NCBI GenBank assembly: GCA_016788865.1
Contig: JAEUSB010000037.1
Coordinates: 1 to 64,000 of the forward strand
Direction: 5' to 3'
Length of the DNA stretch: 64,000 bases
From: Leptospirales bacterium
GTDB lineage: Bacteria; Spirochaetota; Leptospiria; Leptospirales; Leptonemataceae
A program made the translations under genes and the position numbers. Positions 50,306-59,619 of the stretch are shown here, piece after piece. Numbering within the stretch: position 1 is the stretch's first letter; each line of letters starts with the position of its first letter. The notes beneath the pieces are model-generated. The model ran no database searches. It had not been told where the DNA came from and saw only the letters and a program-made list of their open reading frames with translations.

Positions 50306-51784
50306 TCAAAACTGAAAATATACGAATGGGACGTTGCCGGCAGCCTTCCAGCTTATTGCGAACAGCAACAGAACTGCAAAGCCAACTAAAGCCGGCCGCT
50401 CAAAGGCTTTCCACTTCTCTCGCCGTTCAAAGATGAATCTAAAATCATTGTACTCAAGCCAGTGAAGAAAGAGGAAAACCAGAAAAACCAACCCGTGATA
50501 TGAATTCAGACCAAAAGGGATGGTTTCGCGCGAAAACGAAAACAGCGCCGTATAATTTCTGACTATTAGATTCAGGTCTGTTCCCGCGTTAAAAAAGACA
50601 CCGCCCAGAGCGACCAGGGTAAAGATCAAAGCCATGCGGAGAAAATTCTTGAAGGTCCGGAAGCCAAACGTTGTATTTGGTTCGTTTTCGCGCCGCGCCC
50701 AGCGTTCCTCTTTGGAGAAGATACCTGCCTCACGGAGAATCCGCTCAACTACAAGGAATAGGCCAACTGCCAGCCCCCAGAGTACAAAGCCCCATCCAGC
50801 TCCATGCCAGAGGCCACCCAGGATAAAGGTTATAATGAGAAATACGTGCGACTTGAACTTGCCTTTGCGATTCCCGCCCATGGCGATGTAGAGATAGTCA
50901 CGAAGCCAGAATGAAAGCGTGATGTGCCAGCGCTGCCAGTGTTCCTGGTAGGAAAGCTGGTAAAAAGGGCCCCTGAAATTCACGGGCAACTCGAAGCCCA
51001 ACAACAACGACGAGCCACGAGCAATATCTGAGTATCCTGAGAAGTCAGAGTATACTTGAATAGCAAAGAAGGCGCACCCGAGGAAAATAATGATTGGGTC
51101 ATATTTTTCCGGACTGTGCGTGATGGACGCGGCCAGCTGCGCAAACAAATCCGCGATCAGAATCTTTTTTACAAGCCCGATTCCTATCAGAGCCAGGCCA
51201 CGTTCAACGTCGACTGCGGCAGGATTTCGCGGTTCATCGAGTTGCTTCAGCAAATCCTCGTGGCGAATAATTGGTCCCGCAATGTGCTGAGGGAAATAGC
51301 TGATGAAAAGGAAATACTTCCAGAATCCTGGGACCTCCGTCACTTCCCCGCGATATGCATCCATGTGAAATGCAATAATCTGAAATGTGTAGAAGCTAAT
51401 TGCAAGCGGCAGGATGATTACCGGGATGATGTCTCCGTTTTCGGGCGTAATCTGCGACAGGGTTACATCGTAACTGGCAGGCAGGAGAACTTCCAGAGAT
51501 CGAATAATGAAGTAGAAGTACTTAAAGAATGCCAGGTTGCCGAGATCCAGTATGAGCGCGCCTATCAACGCACCACGTGACCTGCGTTTGACTATCAGAT
51601 AGAGCAGAGGATAGTTCAGAGCCAGGATCACGCAATAGTGGATCAAGAATGGGAATGACCAGTACGCGTAGAACAGCAGCGAGGCAACGATCAGAATGAC
51701 GTTCCGGAAACGCGGGACAGCGGACCAATAGATGATCAGGAGAATACTGAAAAAAACAAAATATTCTATGCTATTGTATAACAT
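50306..51784 (-). CDS. MBOAT-family O-acyltransferase (AlgI-like)
   Basis: 492 residues with about eleven membrane helices. It begins LYNSIEYFVFFSILLIIYW as in AlgI/DltB-type proteins, carries the conserved HIAGPIIRHEDLL segment, the block EHWQRWHITLSFWLRDYLYI and the active-site His in GGLWHGAGWGF. Such enzymes pass acyl groups from the cytoplasm to sugars on the outside, together with an SGNH partner; the next gene probably encodes it. The start lies 5 bases after the upstream MCE gene. Confidence 0.93.
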   Translation of the reverse strand: MLYNSIEYFVFFSILLIIYWSAVPRFRNVILIVASLLFYAYWSFPFLIHYCVILALNYPLLYLIVKRRSRGALIGALILDLGNLAFFKYFYFIIRSLEVLLPASYDVTLSQITPENGDIIPVIILPLAISFYTFQIIAFHMDAYRGEVTEVPGFWKYFLFISYFPQHIAGPIIRHEDLLKQLDEPRNPAAVDVERGLALIGIGLVKKILIADLFAQLAASITHSPEKYDPIIIFLGCAFFAIQVYSDFSGYSDIARGSSLLLGFELPVNFRGPFYQLSYQEHWQRWHITLSFWLRDYLYIAMGGNRKGKFKSHVFLIITFILGGLWHGAGWGFVLWGLAVGLFLVVERILREAGIFSKEERWARRENEPNTTFGFRTFKNFLRMALIFTLVALGGVFFNAGTDLNLIVRNYTALFSFSRETIPFGLNSYHGLVFLVFLFLHWLEYNDFRFIFERREKWKAFERPALVGFAVLLLFAISWKAAGNVPFVYFQF

Positions 51785-51789
51785 GCGGA

Positions 51790-52593
51790 TTAAAACGCTG
51801 TAAGGGCTGCACGGAGGAAACTATTCACAGGAGCCTGTTCCCGCGTGTCTTCCAAACTCTCACGAAGTTCCCGCACCACAATTTGCGCGTCCGTTAAGAC
51901 CGTGTTCGCATTGCGATGCAGCTCATCGTCGTTGATTAGAAGCCCAACGGTTCCCTTGCCTTGATTGATTTTGGTAGTGATCTCTGCAACGTTGTTGAGC
52001 GTTCGGCGAATGTCAGTGCGATTCTCCGCAAGAACTTCAGACAAGCCGGCCAAAGGATCACCCGCACTCTCTCCCTGTAAGTCCGTAAATCCACCGCCCT
52101 TTTCCAGGCGATGCTGCAAGGCGGTCTTGCTTTCGCTTTGTAGTTCCGATGTGGAAGGGGCCAGAACTTTGACGACTTCCGGAATCTTTCCATCTTCCCC
52201 CGGCCGAACCGATCCTGGATCAATCGCAATGATCTTTCCTGAAAGAATGGTCTCATTTTTCACTGCGATCTTGTAGTTGCTGTAAAACTTAACGGGTTTC
52301 TTCAGTTCTATTGTCACAGCCACACGTTGCGCTACAGCAAGACTTTCATCCGCAACGGGGCGACGCTGCTCATCTACACCAATCAACGCCAGATCCGTGA
52401 TGGTTCCTGCGGGCACCCCGAGCACTGTTACTCGCGATCCAACTTTGATGCCATCAGCGTTGTCAAAATAGAGAACAGTCTGGTTCCCCTTTTTTGCAAA
52501 TGGTCCACTTTCTGAAATAATTGTAAAGAAGCCGGCGAGGGCCAGAGCACCAAAGAACAAAATCCCAACCAGGATATTCTGGAACCAATTCAC
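51790..52593 (-). CDS. MCE/MlaD-family lipid-binding protein (second copy)
   Basis: 267 residues: N-terminal membrane anchor (ILVGILFFGALALAGFFTII), one MCE domain (about 38-130; VLYFDNADGIKVGSRVTVLG, VPAGTI), then a helical C-terminal region. MCE proteins form hexameric rings that carry phospholipid between membranes. It shows the same design as the MCE protein encoded upstream at 54768-55547 but is clearly diverged from it. Thirty bases after ispH. Confidence 0.88.
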   Translation of the reverse strand: MNWFQNILVGILFFGALALAGFFTIISESGPFAKKGNQTVLYFDNADGIKVGSRVTVLGVPAGTITDLALIGVDEQRRPVADESLAVAQRVAVTIELKKPVKFYSNYKIAVKNETILSGKIIAIDPGSVRPGEDGKIPEVVKVLAPSTSELQSESKTALQHRLEKGGGFTDLQGESAGDPLAGLSEVLAENRTDIRRTLNNVAEITTKINQGKGTVGLLINDDELHRNANTVLTDAQIVVRELRESLEDTREQAPVNSFLRAALTAF

Positions 52594-52623
52594 TGATAAA
52601 CGGTCTTGCTCACCAACAATAGG

Positions 52624-53880
52624 TCAAGCGAAAACTCTGAGCGCTTCCTCGATGCGATCGGCACAATTTGCAATGCCTGCAACCTTTTGGATGATCGCGT
52701 CGACGGTGGCGTCAGGGCAACTCGCGCCAGCGGTGACCAGGATTTCTATTGGCCCGGCGGAACTGCCGTTCTTCTTCAACCAGTCGCTGGTAGTCACCAC
52801 CGCCGCGGCCTTCATGTCAAGATGGCGTATGGCCTGGGCAGACAGAATTTCATCCGCGTCACGAATATAGTACGTGGGCAGCCGCTCTTCACAGAGCTCG
52901 ACAAGATGCGATGTATTGGAAGAATTGTAACCTCCGACAACAATCGCCAGATCTCCGCCCGAATCAAGGAGTCCATAAACAGCATCCTGATTTTCGGAGG
53001 TCGCATAACAGAGCGTATCACGCGTATCAGCAAAATGACTGCTCAGGCTACTCTCGCCAAAGCGGGCTATGACTGCATTTCGTAGATATTCGCTAATTGC
53101 CTGGGTCTCTGTCGCGAGCATGGTCGTTTGGTTTACCACACCAATTCTCTGCAAATCAACGGCAGCATTGAAGTTGGGCGAGAATCGGCCGGGGAACACC
53201 TCATAGAATTCTTCCGGTGGGCGTTCGCCCCGGACAAACACAGCAAGCTTCTCCGCCTCTTCCATATTACGAATCATGACAGATGGCGCCGTCTGCCTTG
53301 CGTGCGAGAACGTGGCCCGAGTTTCTTCGTGATTATCAAAGCCGTGGATGACCACCGTGTAGCCTTGCGCGCCCATTTGCTCGGCGCGATTCCATACTTT
53401 CTCCACAAAGGGGCATGTGGTATTATAGGTCCGCGGATTTATCCCGATATCAGCCAGGCGATTAAACATTTCCACTGTGGTCCCGAATGCCGGTACAATC
53501 ACGACGTCCTGGGGCTTAAGGGTTTCAAAAGGAATGAGCTGTGAACCATCCGTCTTCATCAAGAAGCGGACACCCCGACTCTGCAAATCCTGATTCACAT
53601 GAGGATTGTGAATCATTTCACTGAGCAGATAAATGGCTTTTCCGGGGTTCTCTTCAATAGCTTTGTAAGCAATCTCAATTGCATTCTCCACTCCGTAGCA
53701 GAAGCCAAAATGACGTGCAAGTTTGAATCGAACCTTGCCTAGATCCAGGACTGACGGACTGAAGTCTTTGCGCAGACGATCCTGAGTCTTTCGTGAGCTC
53801 TTGATTACAGAAAGTATCGGAGATCTATAGAACGTAGGAATTTCAAATTGCCGGGGCACGCTTCCAGTAACCGAAAACAC
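52624..53880 (-). CDS. ispH: 4-hydroxy-3-methylbut-2-enyl diphosphate reductase, long cyanobacterial/plastid type
   Basis: Last enzyme of the MEP pathway, giving IPP and DMAPP with an iron-sulfur cluster. Up to 418 residues. Cluster ligands are Cys61 (HFGFCYGVENA), Cys156 (NTTCPFVEKVW) and Cys291 (RDTLCYATSENQ); substrate residues include the conserved SNTSHL segment. The extended N-terminus and the inserted stretch near 200-245 resemble the long form of cyanobacteria and plastids rather than the 310-residue E. coli form. The start is uncertain: GTG 53880 is open but lacks a good ribosome site. It lies inside an envelope-lipid cluster. Confidence 0.93.
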   Translation of the reverse strand: MFSVTGSVPRQFEIPTFYRSPILSVIKSSRKTQDRLRKDFSPSVLDLGKVRFKLARHFGFCYGVENAIEIAYKAIEENPGKAIYLLSEMIHNPHVNQDLQSRGVRFLMKTDGSQLIPFETLKPQDVVIVPAFGTTVEMFNRLADIGINPRTYNTTCPFVEKVWNRAEQMGAQGYTVVIHGFDNHEETRATFSHARQTAPSVMIRNMEEAEKLAVFVRGERPPEEFYEVFPGRFSPNFNAAVDLQRIGVVNQTTMLATETQAISEYLRNAVIARFGESSLSSHFADTRDTLCYATSENQDAVYGLLDSGGDLAIVVGGYNSSNTSHLVELCEERLPTYYIRDADEILSAQAIRHLDMKAAAVVTTSDWLKKNGSSAGPIEILVTAGASCPDATVDAIIQKVAGIANCADRIEEALRVFA

Positions 53881-53975
53881 ATCGCCGCTGAAAACTCAAA
53901 TTTACGGGGTTGTCTGACGGAGGTGTGGCCCCCGGGTAACAGGCCCGAAGTTCTAAGGGATAAACCAAATTCCGC

Positions 53976-54767
53976 CTATTCAGAGTTTGATTTTTTAGCC
54001 GTCGGGTCTCCTGCATCGATCTGCATTGGTCCGGAAGTTCGGCCATTTATAAACTGTTGAACAATGGGATCCGTTGAATTTCTGATTTCATCTGGAGTCG
54101 CAACCAGCCGGACCTTTCCCTGGTACAGGAATGTAATTCGATCCGCGATTGTATAGGCTGAGTTCATATCATGCGTAACCACAACCTGGGTTACACCAAG
54201 CTCCGCGCGCAATTTGTTATTAAGCTCGTTCAATACCTGGCTCATTACTGGATCCAGGCCAGAGGTTGGTTCGTCATAGAGAATAATCTCTGGATGCGTG
54301 GTCAGTGCACGTGCGACGCCGACGCGTTTTTTCATTCCACCGGAAATATTTGATGGAAGCAGATGCATTGCCGGCATGAGTCCCAGCCATTGCAGTTTCT
54401 CTCGAACAATCCGATCAATCTCTTTGGGTTCGGCTAATCGTAGTTCTCTTAGTGGGAGAGCCACATTGTCGTACACGGAAAGCCAGTTAATGAGAGCGCC
54501 GCTTTGAAACAACACGCCCATCCGCGACCGCAATTGCTGGCGAACTCGCTTTTTGGCACCGTTCATCTTGATGCCATCGATATAGACGTTTCCCTCATCA
54601 GGTTCGAGCAAACCTATGATGTGCCGGATGCTCACGGACTTGCCAGTCCCTGAACCTCCCAGGAGGACCATGGTCTCACCTTTGCGAATGTCGATATCAA
54701 CTCCACGGAGTATCTCCCGACTACCGAAGGCTTTCTTCACGCCCCGCATTTCAATCATTGCAGACAT
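53976..54767 (-). CDS. ABC transporter ATPase, MlaF-like
   Basis: 263 residues, complete nucleotide-binding domain: Walker A GGSGTGKSVSIR, Q loop, signature ISGGMKKRVG, Walker B IILYDEPTSGLDP and H loop THDM. It matches MlaF/Ttg2A, the motor of the MCE phospholipid transport system. The start follows the upstream MCE stop directly and has GGGAGG upstream. The expected MlaE permease gene is not in the window. Confidence 0.92.
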   Translation of the reverse strand: MSAMIEMRGVKKAFGSREILRGVDIDIRKGETMVLLGGSGTGKSVSIRHIIGLLEPDEGNVYIDGIKMNGAKKRVRQQLRSRMGVLFQSGALINWLSVYDNVALPLRELRLAEPKEIDRIVREKLQWLGLMPAMHLLPSNISGGMKKRVGVARALTTHPEIILYDEPTSGLDPVMSQVLNELNNKLRAELGVTQVVVTHDMNSAYTIADRITFLYQGKVRLVATPDEIRNSTDPIVQQFINGRTSGPMQIDAGDPTAKKSNSE

Positions 54768-55547
54768 TCAGCCTCCCAGACTCAAGAACGCCGTAATCGT
54801 AAAAATGAAATCGATGGCAGCGCGACTTTCGCGCGAATCCTCGACGCCATCGCGAATCTCCTGTATTAATATAATGGCCCCTTTCAAAATCTCATTAGAG
54901 CCATCGGCCAGGTCCGGCCGATTCAGAATTGAAGCGATTGTGCCTGAGCCACTGTTCATCTTCCCCGTTATCTCGGCCAGGTTTCTGGTGATCTTTCTGA
55001 TAGGTTTCCTATTCTCCGCAAGCGTGGTTGCAATCATGTATAGCGGATCGTCAAAGTTTGCAGCAATGAGCACCGTGTTTCCCAGTTCCGGAACAAGACC
55101 TGTCTTCTTCATTGCGACCAGCTCTTTGGAGCCCAGATAGCGCGGCAACAGGGGACGGTCTTCTGGACCTTTCTTCCTGCCCGGATCGATTTCAATGATC
55201 TTTGCACCAAGTGCTGTCGGATAACGAGTGATTATGCGGTAGTTAGAATAGAATGTAACCGGTTGATTGATTGCAAGTAACGCAACAACCATGCTTGAGT
55301 CAGAATTTCCGGATCCATCCCCTGGTGAAATCAGATATAGCGAGTCTACCGAACCCGCGCTCACACCCAGGATCGAGATGGCAGCCCCCTGTCTGAGCCC
55401 TTCCGCAGATTCGAGGACGAGCGGGTAGAATACCGGCGTCTTCTCTGTCTTCTCTTTTGTCCGCACGATCGTCAGATACGCGATGAACCCCATCACAGCA
55501 AAGAAAGTGCAACCAACATAGAGCGTTATGTTTCTATGATTGAACAA
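54768..55547 (-). CDS. MCE/MlaD-family lipid-binding protein (first copy), TTG start
   Basis: 259 residues: membrane anchor (TLYVGCTFFAVMGFIAYLTI), MCE domain (about 35-140; GLRQGAAISILGVSAGSVDS), then a C-terminal helical part. The start is TTG at 55547 with AAGGA five bases upstream, and it overlaps the acyltransferase gene by 14 bases. It abuts the MlaF-like ATPase gene, so the two very likely act together. Confidence 0.88.
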   Translation of the reverse strand: MFNHRNITLYVGCTFFAVMGFIAYLTIVRTKEKTEKTPVFYPLVLESAEGLRQGAAISILGVSAGSVDSLYLISPGDGSGNSDSSMVVALLAINQPVTFYSNYRIITRYPTALGAKIIEIDPGRKKGPEDRPLLPRYLGSKELVAMKKTGLVPELGNTVLIAANFDDPLYMIATTLAENRKPIRKITRNLAEITGKMNSGSGTIASILNRPDLADGSNEILKGAIILIQEIRDGVEDSRESRAAIDFIFTITAFLSLGG

Positions 55548-56286
55548 GGAGTTCCTTTACACGATCCCGGATCGTTTCCGTCAAACGCTTAACTGCTTTC
55601 TTGCTATTCCCTTCGGGGAAGGTTTCAGGCGCGATAGGCACACCGATGTGATAGACTACTGTTCGAATTCGGCCGGGCTTCCAGGCTGCAGGATTTCCGA
55701 GCCCGGTTGTCCCGACCAGGGCACAGGGGACGATTGGGACCCGGGCGGCCAAAGCGAGCCGCGCGGCAAGCCCGCGAAAGGGCAGGAGCTTTCCGTCCTC
55801 CGAACGTTTGCCCTCCGGATAGATGGCTATGGCATGCCCACCATCGAGTCTGCTTAGAATTGCGGTAGTCAGGTCCCGGTAGTACGCCGCTGATTCGTGG
55901 CTTGTACCGCCGCGATAGCTTCGAATGATCGGCACCGCTTCCACATCTTTGATAAACTGGCTGATTAGATTCATTGCATCTGCAAGAAAATCTTTTGGAA
56001 ACTGGCCTAGAATATCACTCCGTGATAGAAGATCTTCAATATTAATTCCAAGCGATCCACCCGTCAGTCGACTTCCTGATTCAAAGAGTTCCGACTTGGC
56101 AAGAAATACAATGGGTCTTGTGGTATAGAGCAATTGAATAAGTCCATCTGACACATCACTGTGATTGCAGGCAAGGATCACCCCGCCGGATTCCGGGATG
56201 TTGCTCGAACCCTGTACGCGAATCTGAGCAAAATGGGATAGGAGGCTGCGCAAAAAAAGAATTCTATCTTCGCGCTTTAGTTCCAA
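55534..56286 (-). CDS. 1-acyl-glycerol-3-phosphate acyltransferase-like protein (PlsC family)
   Basis: 250 residues with the acyltransferase motifs: block I CNHSDVSDG (His-x4-Asp), a substrate block near SYRGGTSHES, block III YPEGKRSEDG and block IV VPIVPCALVGTTGLG. Members acylate lysophosphatidic acid or related lipids at the membrane. It lies 16 bases after the App1-like phosphatase gene and overlaps the MCE gene, placing lipid synthesis and transport in one transcript. Confidence 0.9.
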   Translation of the reverse strand: MELKREDRILFLRSLLSHFAQIRVQGSSNIPESGGVILACNHSDVSDGLIQLLYTTRPIVFLAKSELFESGSRLTGGSLGINIEDLLSRSDILGQFPKDFLADAMNLISQFIKDVEAVPIIRSYRGGTSHESAAYYRDLTTAILSRLDGGHAIAIYPEGKRSEDGKLLPFRGLAARLALAARVPIVPCALVGTTGLGNPAAWKPGRIRTVVYHIGVPIAPETFPEGNSKKAVKRLTETIRDRVKELLVQS

Positions 56287-56302
56287 ATTGTTGCTCGAAA
56301 CG

Positions 56303-57811
56303 TTAGCTGATGTAAGACAGAACTTTCTGCGCGTTCTCTTTCTGGAATGGAAAGGTTTTCAGAACCTCTTCGAGAAAGGCCCGATCGAGAACACGCTGAC
56401 CAAGCTTTGCTCCCTCAAGATTCTTCCAGACCTCGCGGAATTGATCCGATGTGAGGAGTCCAGCATCGAGGAAATGCAGTGCAAAACCGACAGCGCCACG
56501 TACCACAAAAGGCTTCTTGATTGTGCCCCATTTGAAAGCGTTCTCCGGTAAAGCCTCTACAATGAGCCGTTCAACTTCTGGCCCGTCAGGTGATTCGTTT
56601 GCCTGATTGATCCAAACGTATTCTACGGGATTGATCTTTCCGTGGATCTGAAGATTCTGCGTGGTAAGCTTTGCTATGCGAATTGAATAATCGCGCGTTA
56701 GTGCTTCGCGGCCGTGAAACTTCAAATGGTAAAGATAGTCTACCAGCTGATCGTCACGAAGCCGGCCCGTTAGCAGTACCTGGTAGAGCGTAAAGATGAA
56801 ATGATCGCTCTCGGTGTTGTCCCCCATCAGAACTTCACGCGCTCCGGTTGGCTGCATGAGGCGATTGTCCAGGAGGGTTTCCAGCTTGTAGCCAACCTGG
56901 TCGAAAAGGCTCTGTACACTTGAAATGAGGAACTTGGCAGAGCGATCCACTGCCCCGCCAATGCCGGCCTGCAGATAATCGTTTATGTGAAACGCCGTTT
57001 CGAAGATCTTACGCCGAGCTTCTTCAAACACACCCTGCAGATATTTGAGTCGAAGACCGGTTACCGGAATATGATGCAGTTCAAAGAGCGAATTGAAGCT
57101 GCGACGGAAAAAGTGCGGAGACGCAGACAGAAAATGTAGCGGCATCCCGGCTTTTGCCACCTGACGCATGAGCTCAGCCATTCCCGGCAATGGTCGCTTC
57201 TCCGGTGGCATCTCAAACAGAGTCTGCATTAGCCCGCTTCGCGATTCGATTTTGGTGTCTAGAAATGTCTGATCAATGTCAGAAGTTATGATCCAGCCCG
57301 TGTAGTCTGTTGGGAGAACCCTGAATTTACCCTCCCCGATGATTATATCCTTCTTGAGGGTGATGCTTGCCCGACTGGGCATGAAAGCAATGTCAGCCAG
57401 GCTCTGTCTGAGCGAATCAATCCCGCGCAGGATGACGCGCGTCGCATAGACGCCGGGCGAAAGCTTACTGACAGTAGTATTGAAGAAACTATTGTCATTT
57501 GACGCGAACTGGTCGGATACCCAGAGGGGCGGACTCATCCCGTCACGCTTCTCAGGGAAAACTTCTGCCTGCAGGCGAGCACGACGCACACCATTCATGC
57601 CAACGTCCTGGAGCGGCCGAACCGTCAATTTTGCGATGCGGGGAAGGCCAAGAAACATGTCCCAGTCAGACTTGATTTCCTTTTCAGTAACCGGAATGTC
57701 TACGACCTGGCCGCGAATGGCCACGCGATCCGGAACGCCACATGTTCCTTCGACAAGGGCTAGTCGCTTTTTATCAACGGGAGCATCGGGCTGTTTGTTT
57801 TCTTCTGGCAT
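56303..57811 (-). CDS. App1/DUF2183-family phosphatidate-phosphatase-like protein
   Basis: 502 residues. A beta-rich N-terminal part (about 20-170) is followed by an HAD-like DUF2183 domain: SDIDQTFLD (DxDxT), HFLSASPHFFRRSF and MGDNTESDHF, the catalytic set shared with lipins and yeast App1. It probably dephosphorylates phosphatidate or a relative, which would fit the PlsC-like gene after it. First gene of the eight-gene cluster; its promoter must lie in the 69 bases shared with the divergent deacetylase-family gene. Confidence 0.88.
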   Translation of the reverse strand: MPEENKQPDAPVDKKRLALVEGTCGVPDRVAIRGQVVDIPVTEKEIKSDWDMFLGLPRIAKLTVRPLQDVGMNGVRRARLQAEVFPEKRDGMSPPLWVSDQFASNDNSFFNTTVSKLSPGVYATRVILRGIDSLRQSLADIAFMPSRASITLKKDIIIGEGKFRVLPTDYTGWIITSDIDQTFLDTKIESRSGLMQTLFEMPPEKRPLPGMAELMRQVAKAGMPLHFLSASPHFFRRSFNSLFELHHIPVTGLRLKYLQGVFEEARRKIFETAFHINDYLQAGIGGAVDRSAKFLISSVQSLFDQVGYKLETLLDNRLMQPTGAREVLMGDNTESDHFIFTLYQVLLTGRLRDDQLVDYLYHLKFHGREALTRDYSIRIAKLTTQNLQIHGKINPVEYVWINQANESPDGPEVERLIVEALPENAFKWGTIKKPFVVRGAVGFALHFLDAGLLTSDQFREVWKNLEGAKLGQRVLDRAFLEEVLKTFPFQKENAQKVLSYIS

Positions 57812-57880
57812 TTTGGTTGCGTTTTGAATTTTACAGATTCGCGGGTCGCTTCACTTTGACTTAGCGTACGTCTGGCTGTC

Positions 57881-58792
57881 ATGCAAAAAAACTCTTCTGC
57901 CGAACCAAGTCCCGTTTTCGTATATTCCTCCGGTTATGACATGGACCTGGGACCACATGTCTTCCCGTCGGTGAAATTTGGATTTCTGTACGCTCGCCTG
58001 GTGGATAATCCCAAATTCAAGAAGCATCGCTTCCATGAGCCAGAGCCTTTGGAGCCCGGGCTGGCGAATCTGGTCCACACAAAGCCTTATTTACAAGATC
58101 TCAATACCCTGACCATGTCGCCCCGCCTCAATCGCAGCGAACTGCCCCTGAATCGCGAGATTGTGGACGCATTCTACCTGGCCTGTGGAGGCACGTTACT
58201 CGCTTCCCGGCTGGCCCTGCAGCACGGCCGCGGGATGAATCTCAGCGGCGGCTTCCACCATTCCTATCATGACCACGCAGAAGGCTTTTGTTACCTGAAC
58301 GACGTGGCCATCGCGATTCGCGTGCTTCAGAAAGAGCGTGTCATTCGAACCGCCATCGTTGTGGACCTTGACGTGCATCAAGGAAACGGCACGGCCAAGA
58401 TCTTCGCAAAGGACGATTCCGTTTTCACGTTCTCGATGCATGAGCAGAACAACTATCCGGTCAAAGAAGAAAGCGATCTGGATATTGGTCTTGAAACGGG
58501 TTGTCGCGATGAACAATACCTGGGGCATCTCTCGCAGGCCCTTCACGACATCAAACAGCGATTCGTTCCGGACATCGTTTTCTATCTGGCCGGGGTCGAT
58601 CCGTACGAGCACGACCGGCTCGGCGGACTCAGCCTCACCAAGAAAGGCATGGCGGAGCGGGATCGTATGGTTCGCGACTTTATGCCAGGTGTGCCTTTGG
58701 TCACAATGCTCGCCGGCGGCTATGCTGAGAACACGATGGATACAATTGATCTTCATTATCAGACCTGTGAGGTTCTTGCAGGGATTCGTTGA
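57881..58792 (+). CDS. histone-deacetylase-family (AcuC/HDAC-like) metal hydrolase
   Basis: 303 residues covering a full arginase/deacetylase fold: GGFHHSYHDHAEGFCYLNDV with the active-site His pair, VVDLDVHQGNGTAKIF with metal-binding Asp and His, FSMHEQNNYP, and AGVDPYEHDRLGGL with the third Asp ligand. Bacterial members remove acetyl groups from lysine side chains (AcuC) or polyamines. The substrate is not apparent. It is divergent from the envelope-lipid cluster and is followed after two bases by an unknown gene. Confidence 0.9.
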   Translation: MQKNSSAEPSPVFVYSSGYDMDLGPHVFPSVKFGFLYARLVDNPKFKKHRFHEPEPLEPGLANLVHTKPYLQDLNTLTMSPRLNRSELPLNREIVDAFYLACGGTLLASRLALQHGRGMNLSGGFHHSYHDHAEGFCYLNDVAIAIRVLQKERVIRTAIVVDLDVHQGNGTAKIFAKDDSVFTFSMHEQNNYPVKEESDLDIGLETGCRDEQYLGHLSQALHDIKQRFVPDIVFYLAGVDPYEHDRLGGLSLTKKGMAERDRMVRDFMPGVPLVTMLAGGYAENTMDTIDLHYQTCEVLAGIR

Positions 58793-58794
58793 AT

Positions 58795-59616
58795 ATGGGG
58801 ATATTCAATTGGTCAGACAAGTTTAGAAACCAGGACAAACGGATTGAATTGTCCGGACTCGATGAAGCAGAACTAAACGAAGAGCTTCACGGCGGTCCAC
58901 TTGTGACGGATAAGTCCGTTTCTAGAATCTTTGCCAAATATTCTGAATCAGAAATCCATGAATTGCTTCAATGGTCCGGCATCTTTACCGCTCTCAAAGA
59001 AAAAGGGTACAAGCGGACAGAGATAGAACTACAGTACCTTTCTGATCAAGATCAGCGAATCTTTGTGAAAGAGAAAAACGAAATTCTAATTCACATCAGG
59101 CTCAAGCTTTCTTCCTTTCGATTCAGATTGCATCCTGGCGCTCCGCAGCGCAAGCTACTCTACATTGACTGGCTCATGACGCGCCATCCTCGCATCAAAT
59201 CATTCAAGAAAGAGAAATTGTTTCCAGGACAAGAACTACCGGGGCTTGGAATATTCACGCAGATCACAGACTTTGTGACCAACCTGGCGTTGGGGGTTGG
59301 AGCACGCGGTGCATTTAACATTCCGGAGTACTTCCACGATGCGCTGCTATTCCACAGAGAGTTTCAATTCTACGATCCGGTTCGCGAAGCGCACTTCAGA
59401 GCACTCATACGGGACCTGAGACGATTTGGAGCACGCGAAATTTCCCGCGGCCTGGGAGAAGGGCGAGTTCGGAGCGGCGAAGGCGAGACCCTAACATGGA
59501 GCCCTGGAGAGATGATTTCAATCCTTGACCCGGAGCTCGAAGAGATGATCTGGACACCAGAATATTTTACGCGAGTGGTCCGCGAACTAAAGCGCGCTTC
59601 CTACACCATGACCTGA
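58795..59616 (+). CDS. hypothetical protein, 273 residues
   Basis: A soluble, charged protein (MGIFNWSDKFRNQDKRIEL at the start) with a central hydrophobic segment (GIFTQITDFVTNLALGVGAR). I recognise no family. The ATG at 58795 is used; a TTG at 58789 overlapping the deacetylase stop is an alternative. It is almost certainly cotranscribed with the deacetylase-family gene and may be its partner or substrate. The 3' end is 3 bases from the convergent bluB-cobT gene. Confidence 0.6.
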   Translation: MGIFNWSDKFRNQDKRIELSGLDEAELNEELHGGPLVTDKSVSRIFAKYSESEIHELLQWSGIFTALKEKGYKRTEIELQYLSDQDQRIFVKEKNEILIHIRLKLSSFRFRLHPGAPQRKLLYIDWLMTRHPRIKSFKKEKLFPGQELPGLGIFTQITDFVTNLALGVGARGAFNIPEYFHDALLFHREFQFYDPVREAHFRALIRDLRRFGAREISRGLGEGRVRSGEGETLTWSPGEMISILDPELEEMIWTPEYFTRVVRELKRASYTMT

Positions 59617-59619
59617 GCA

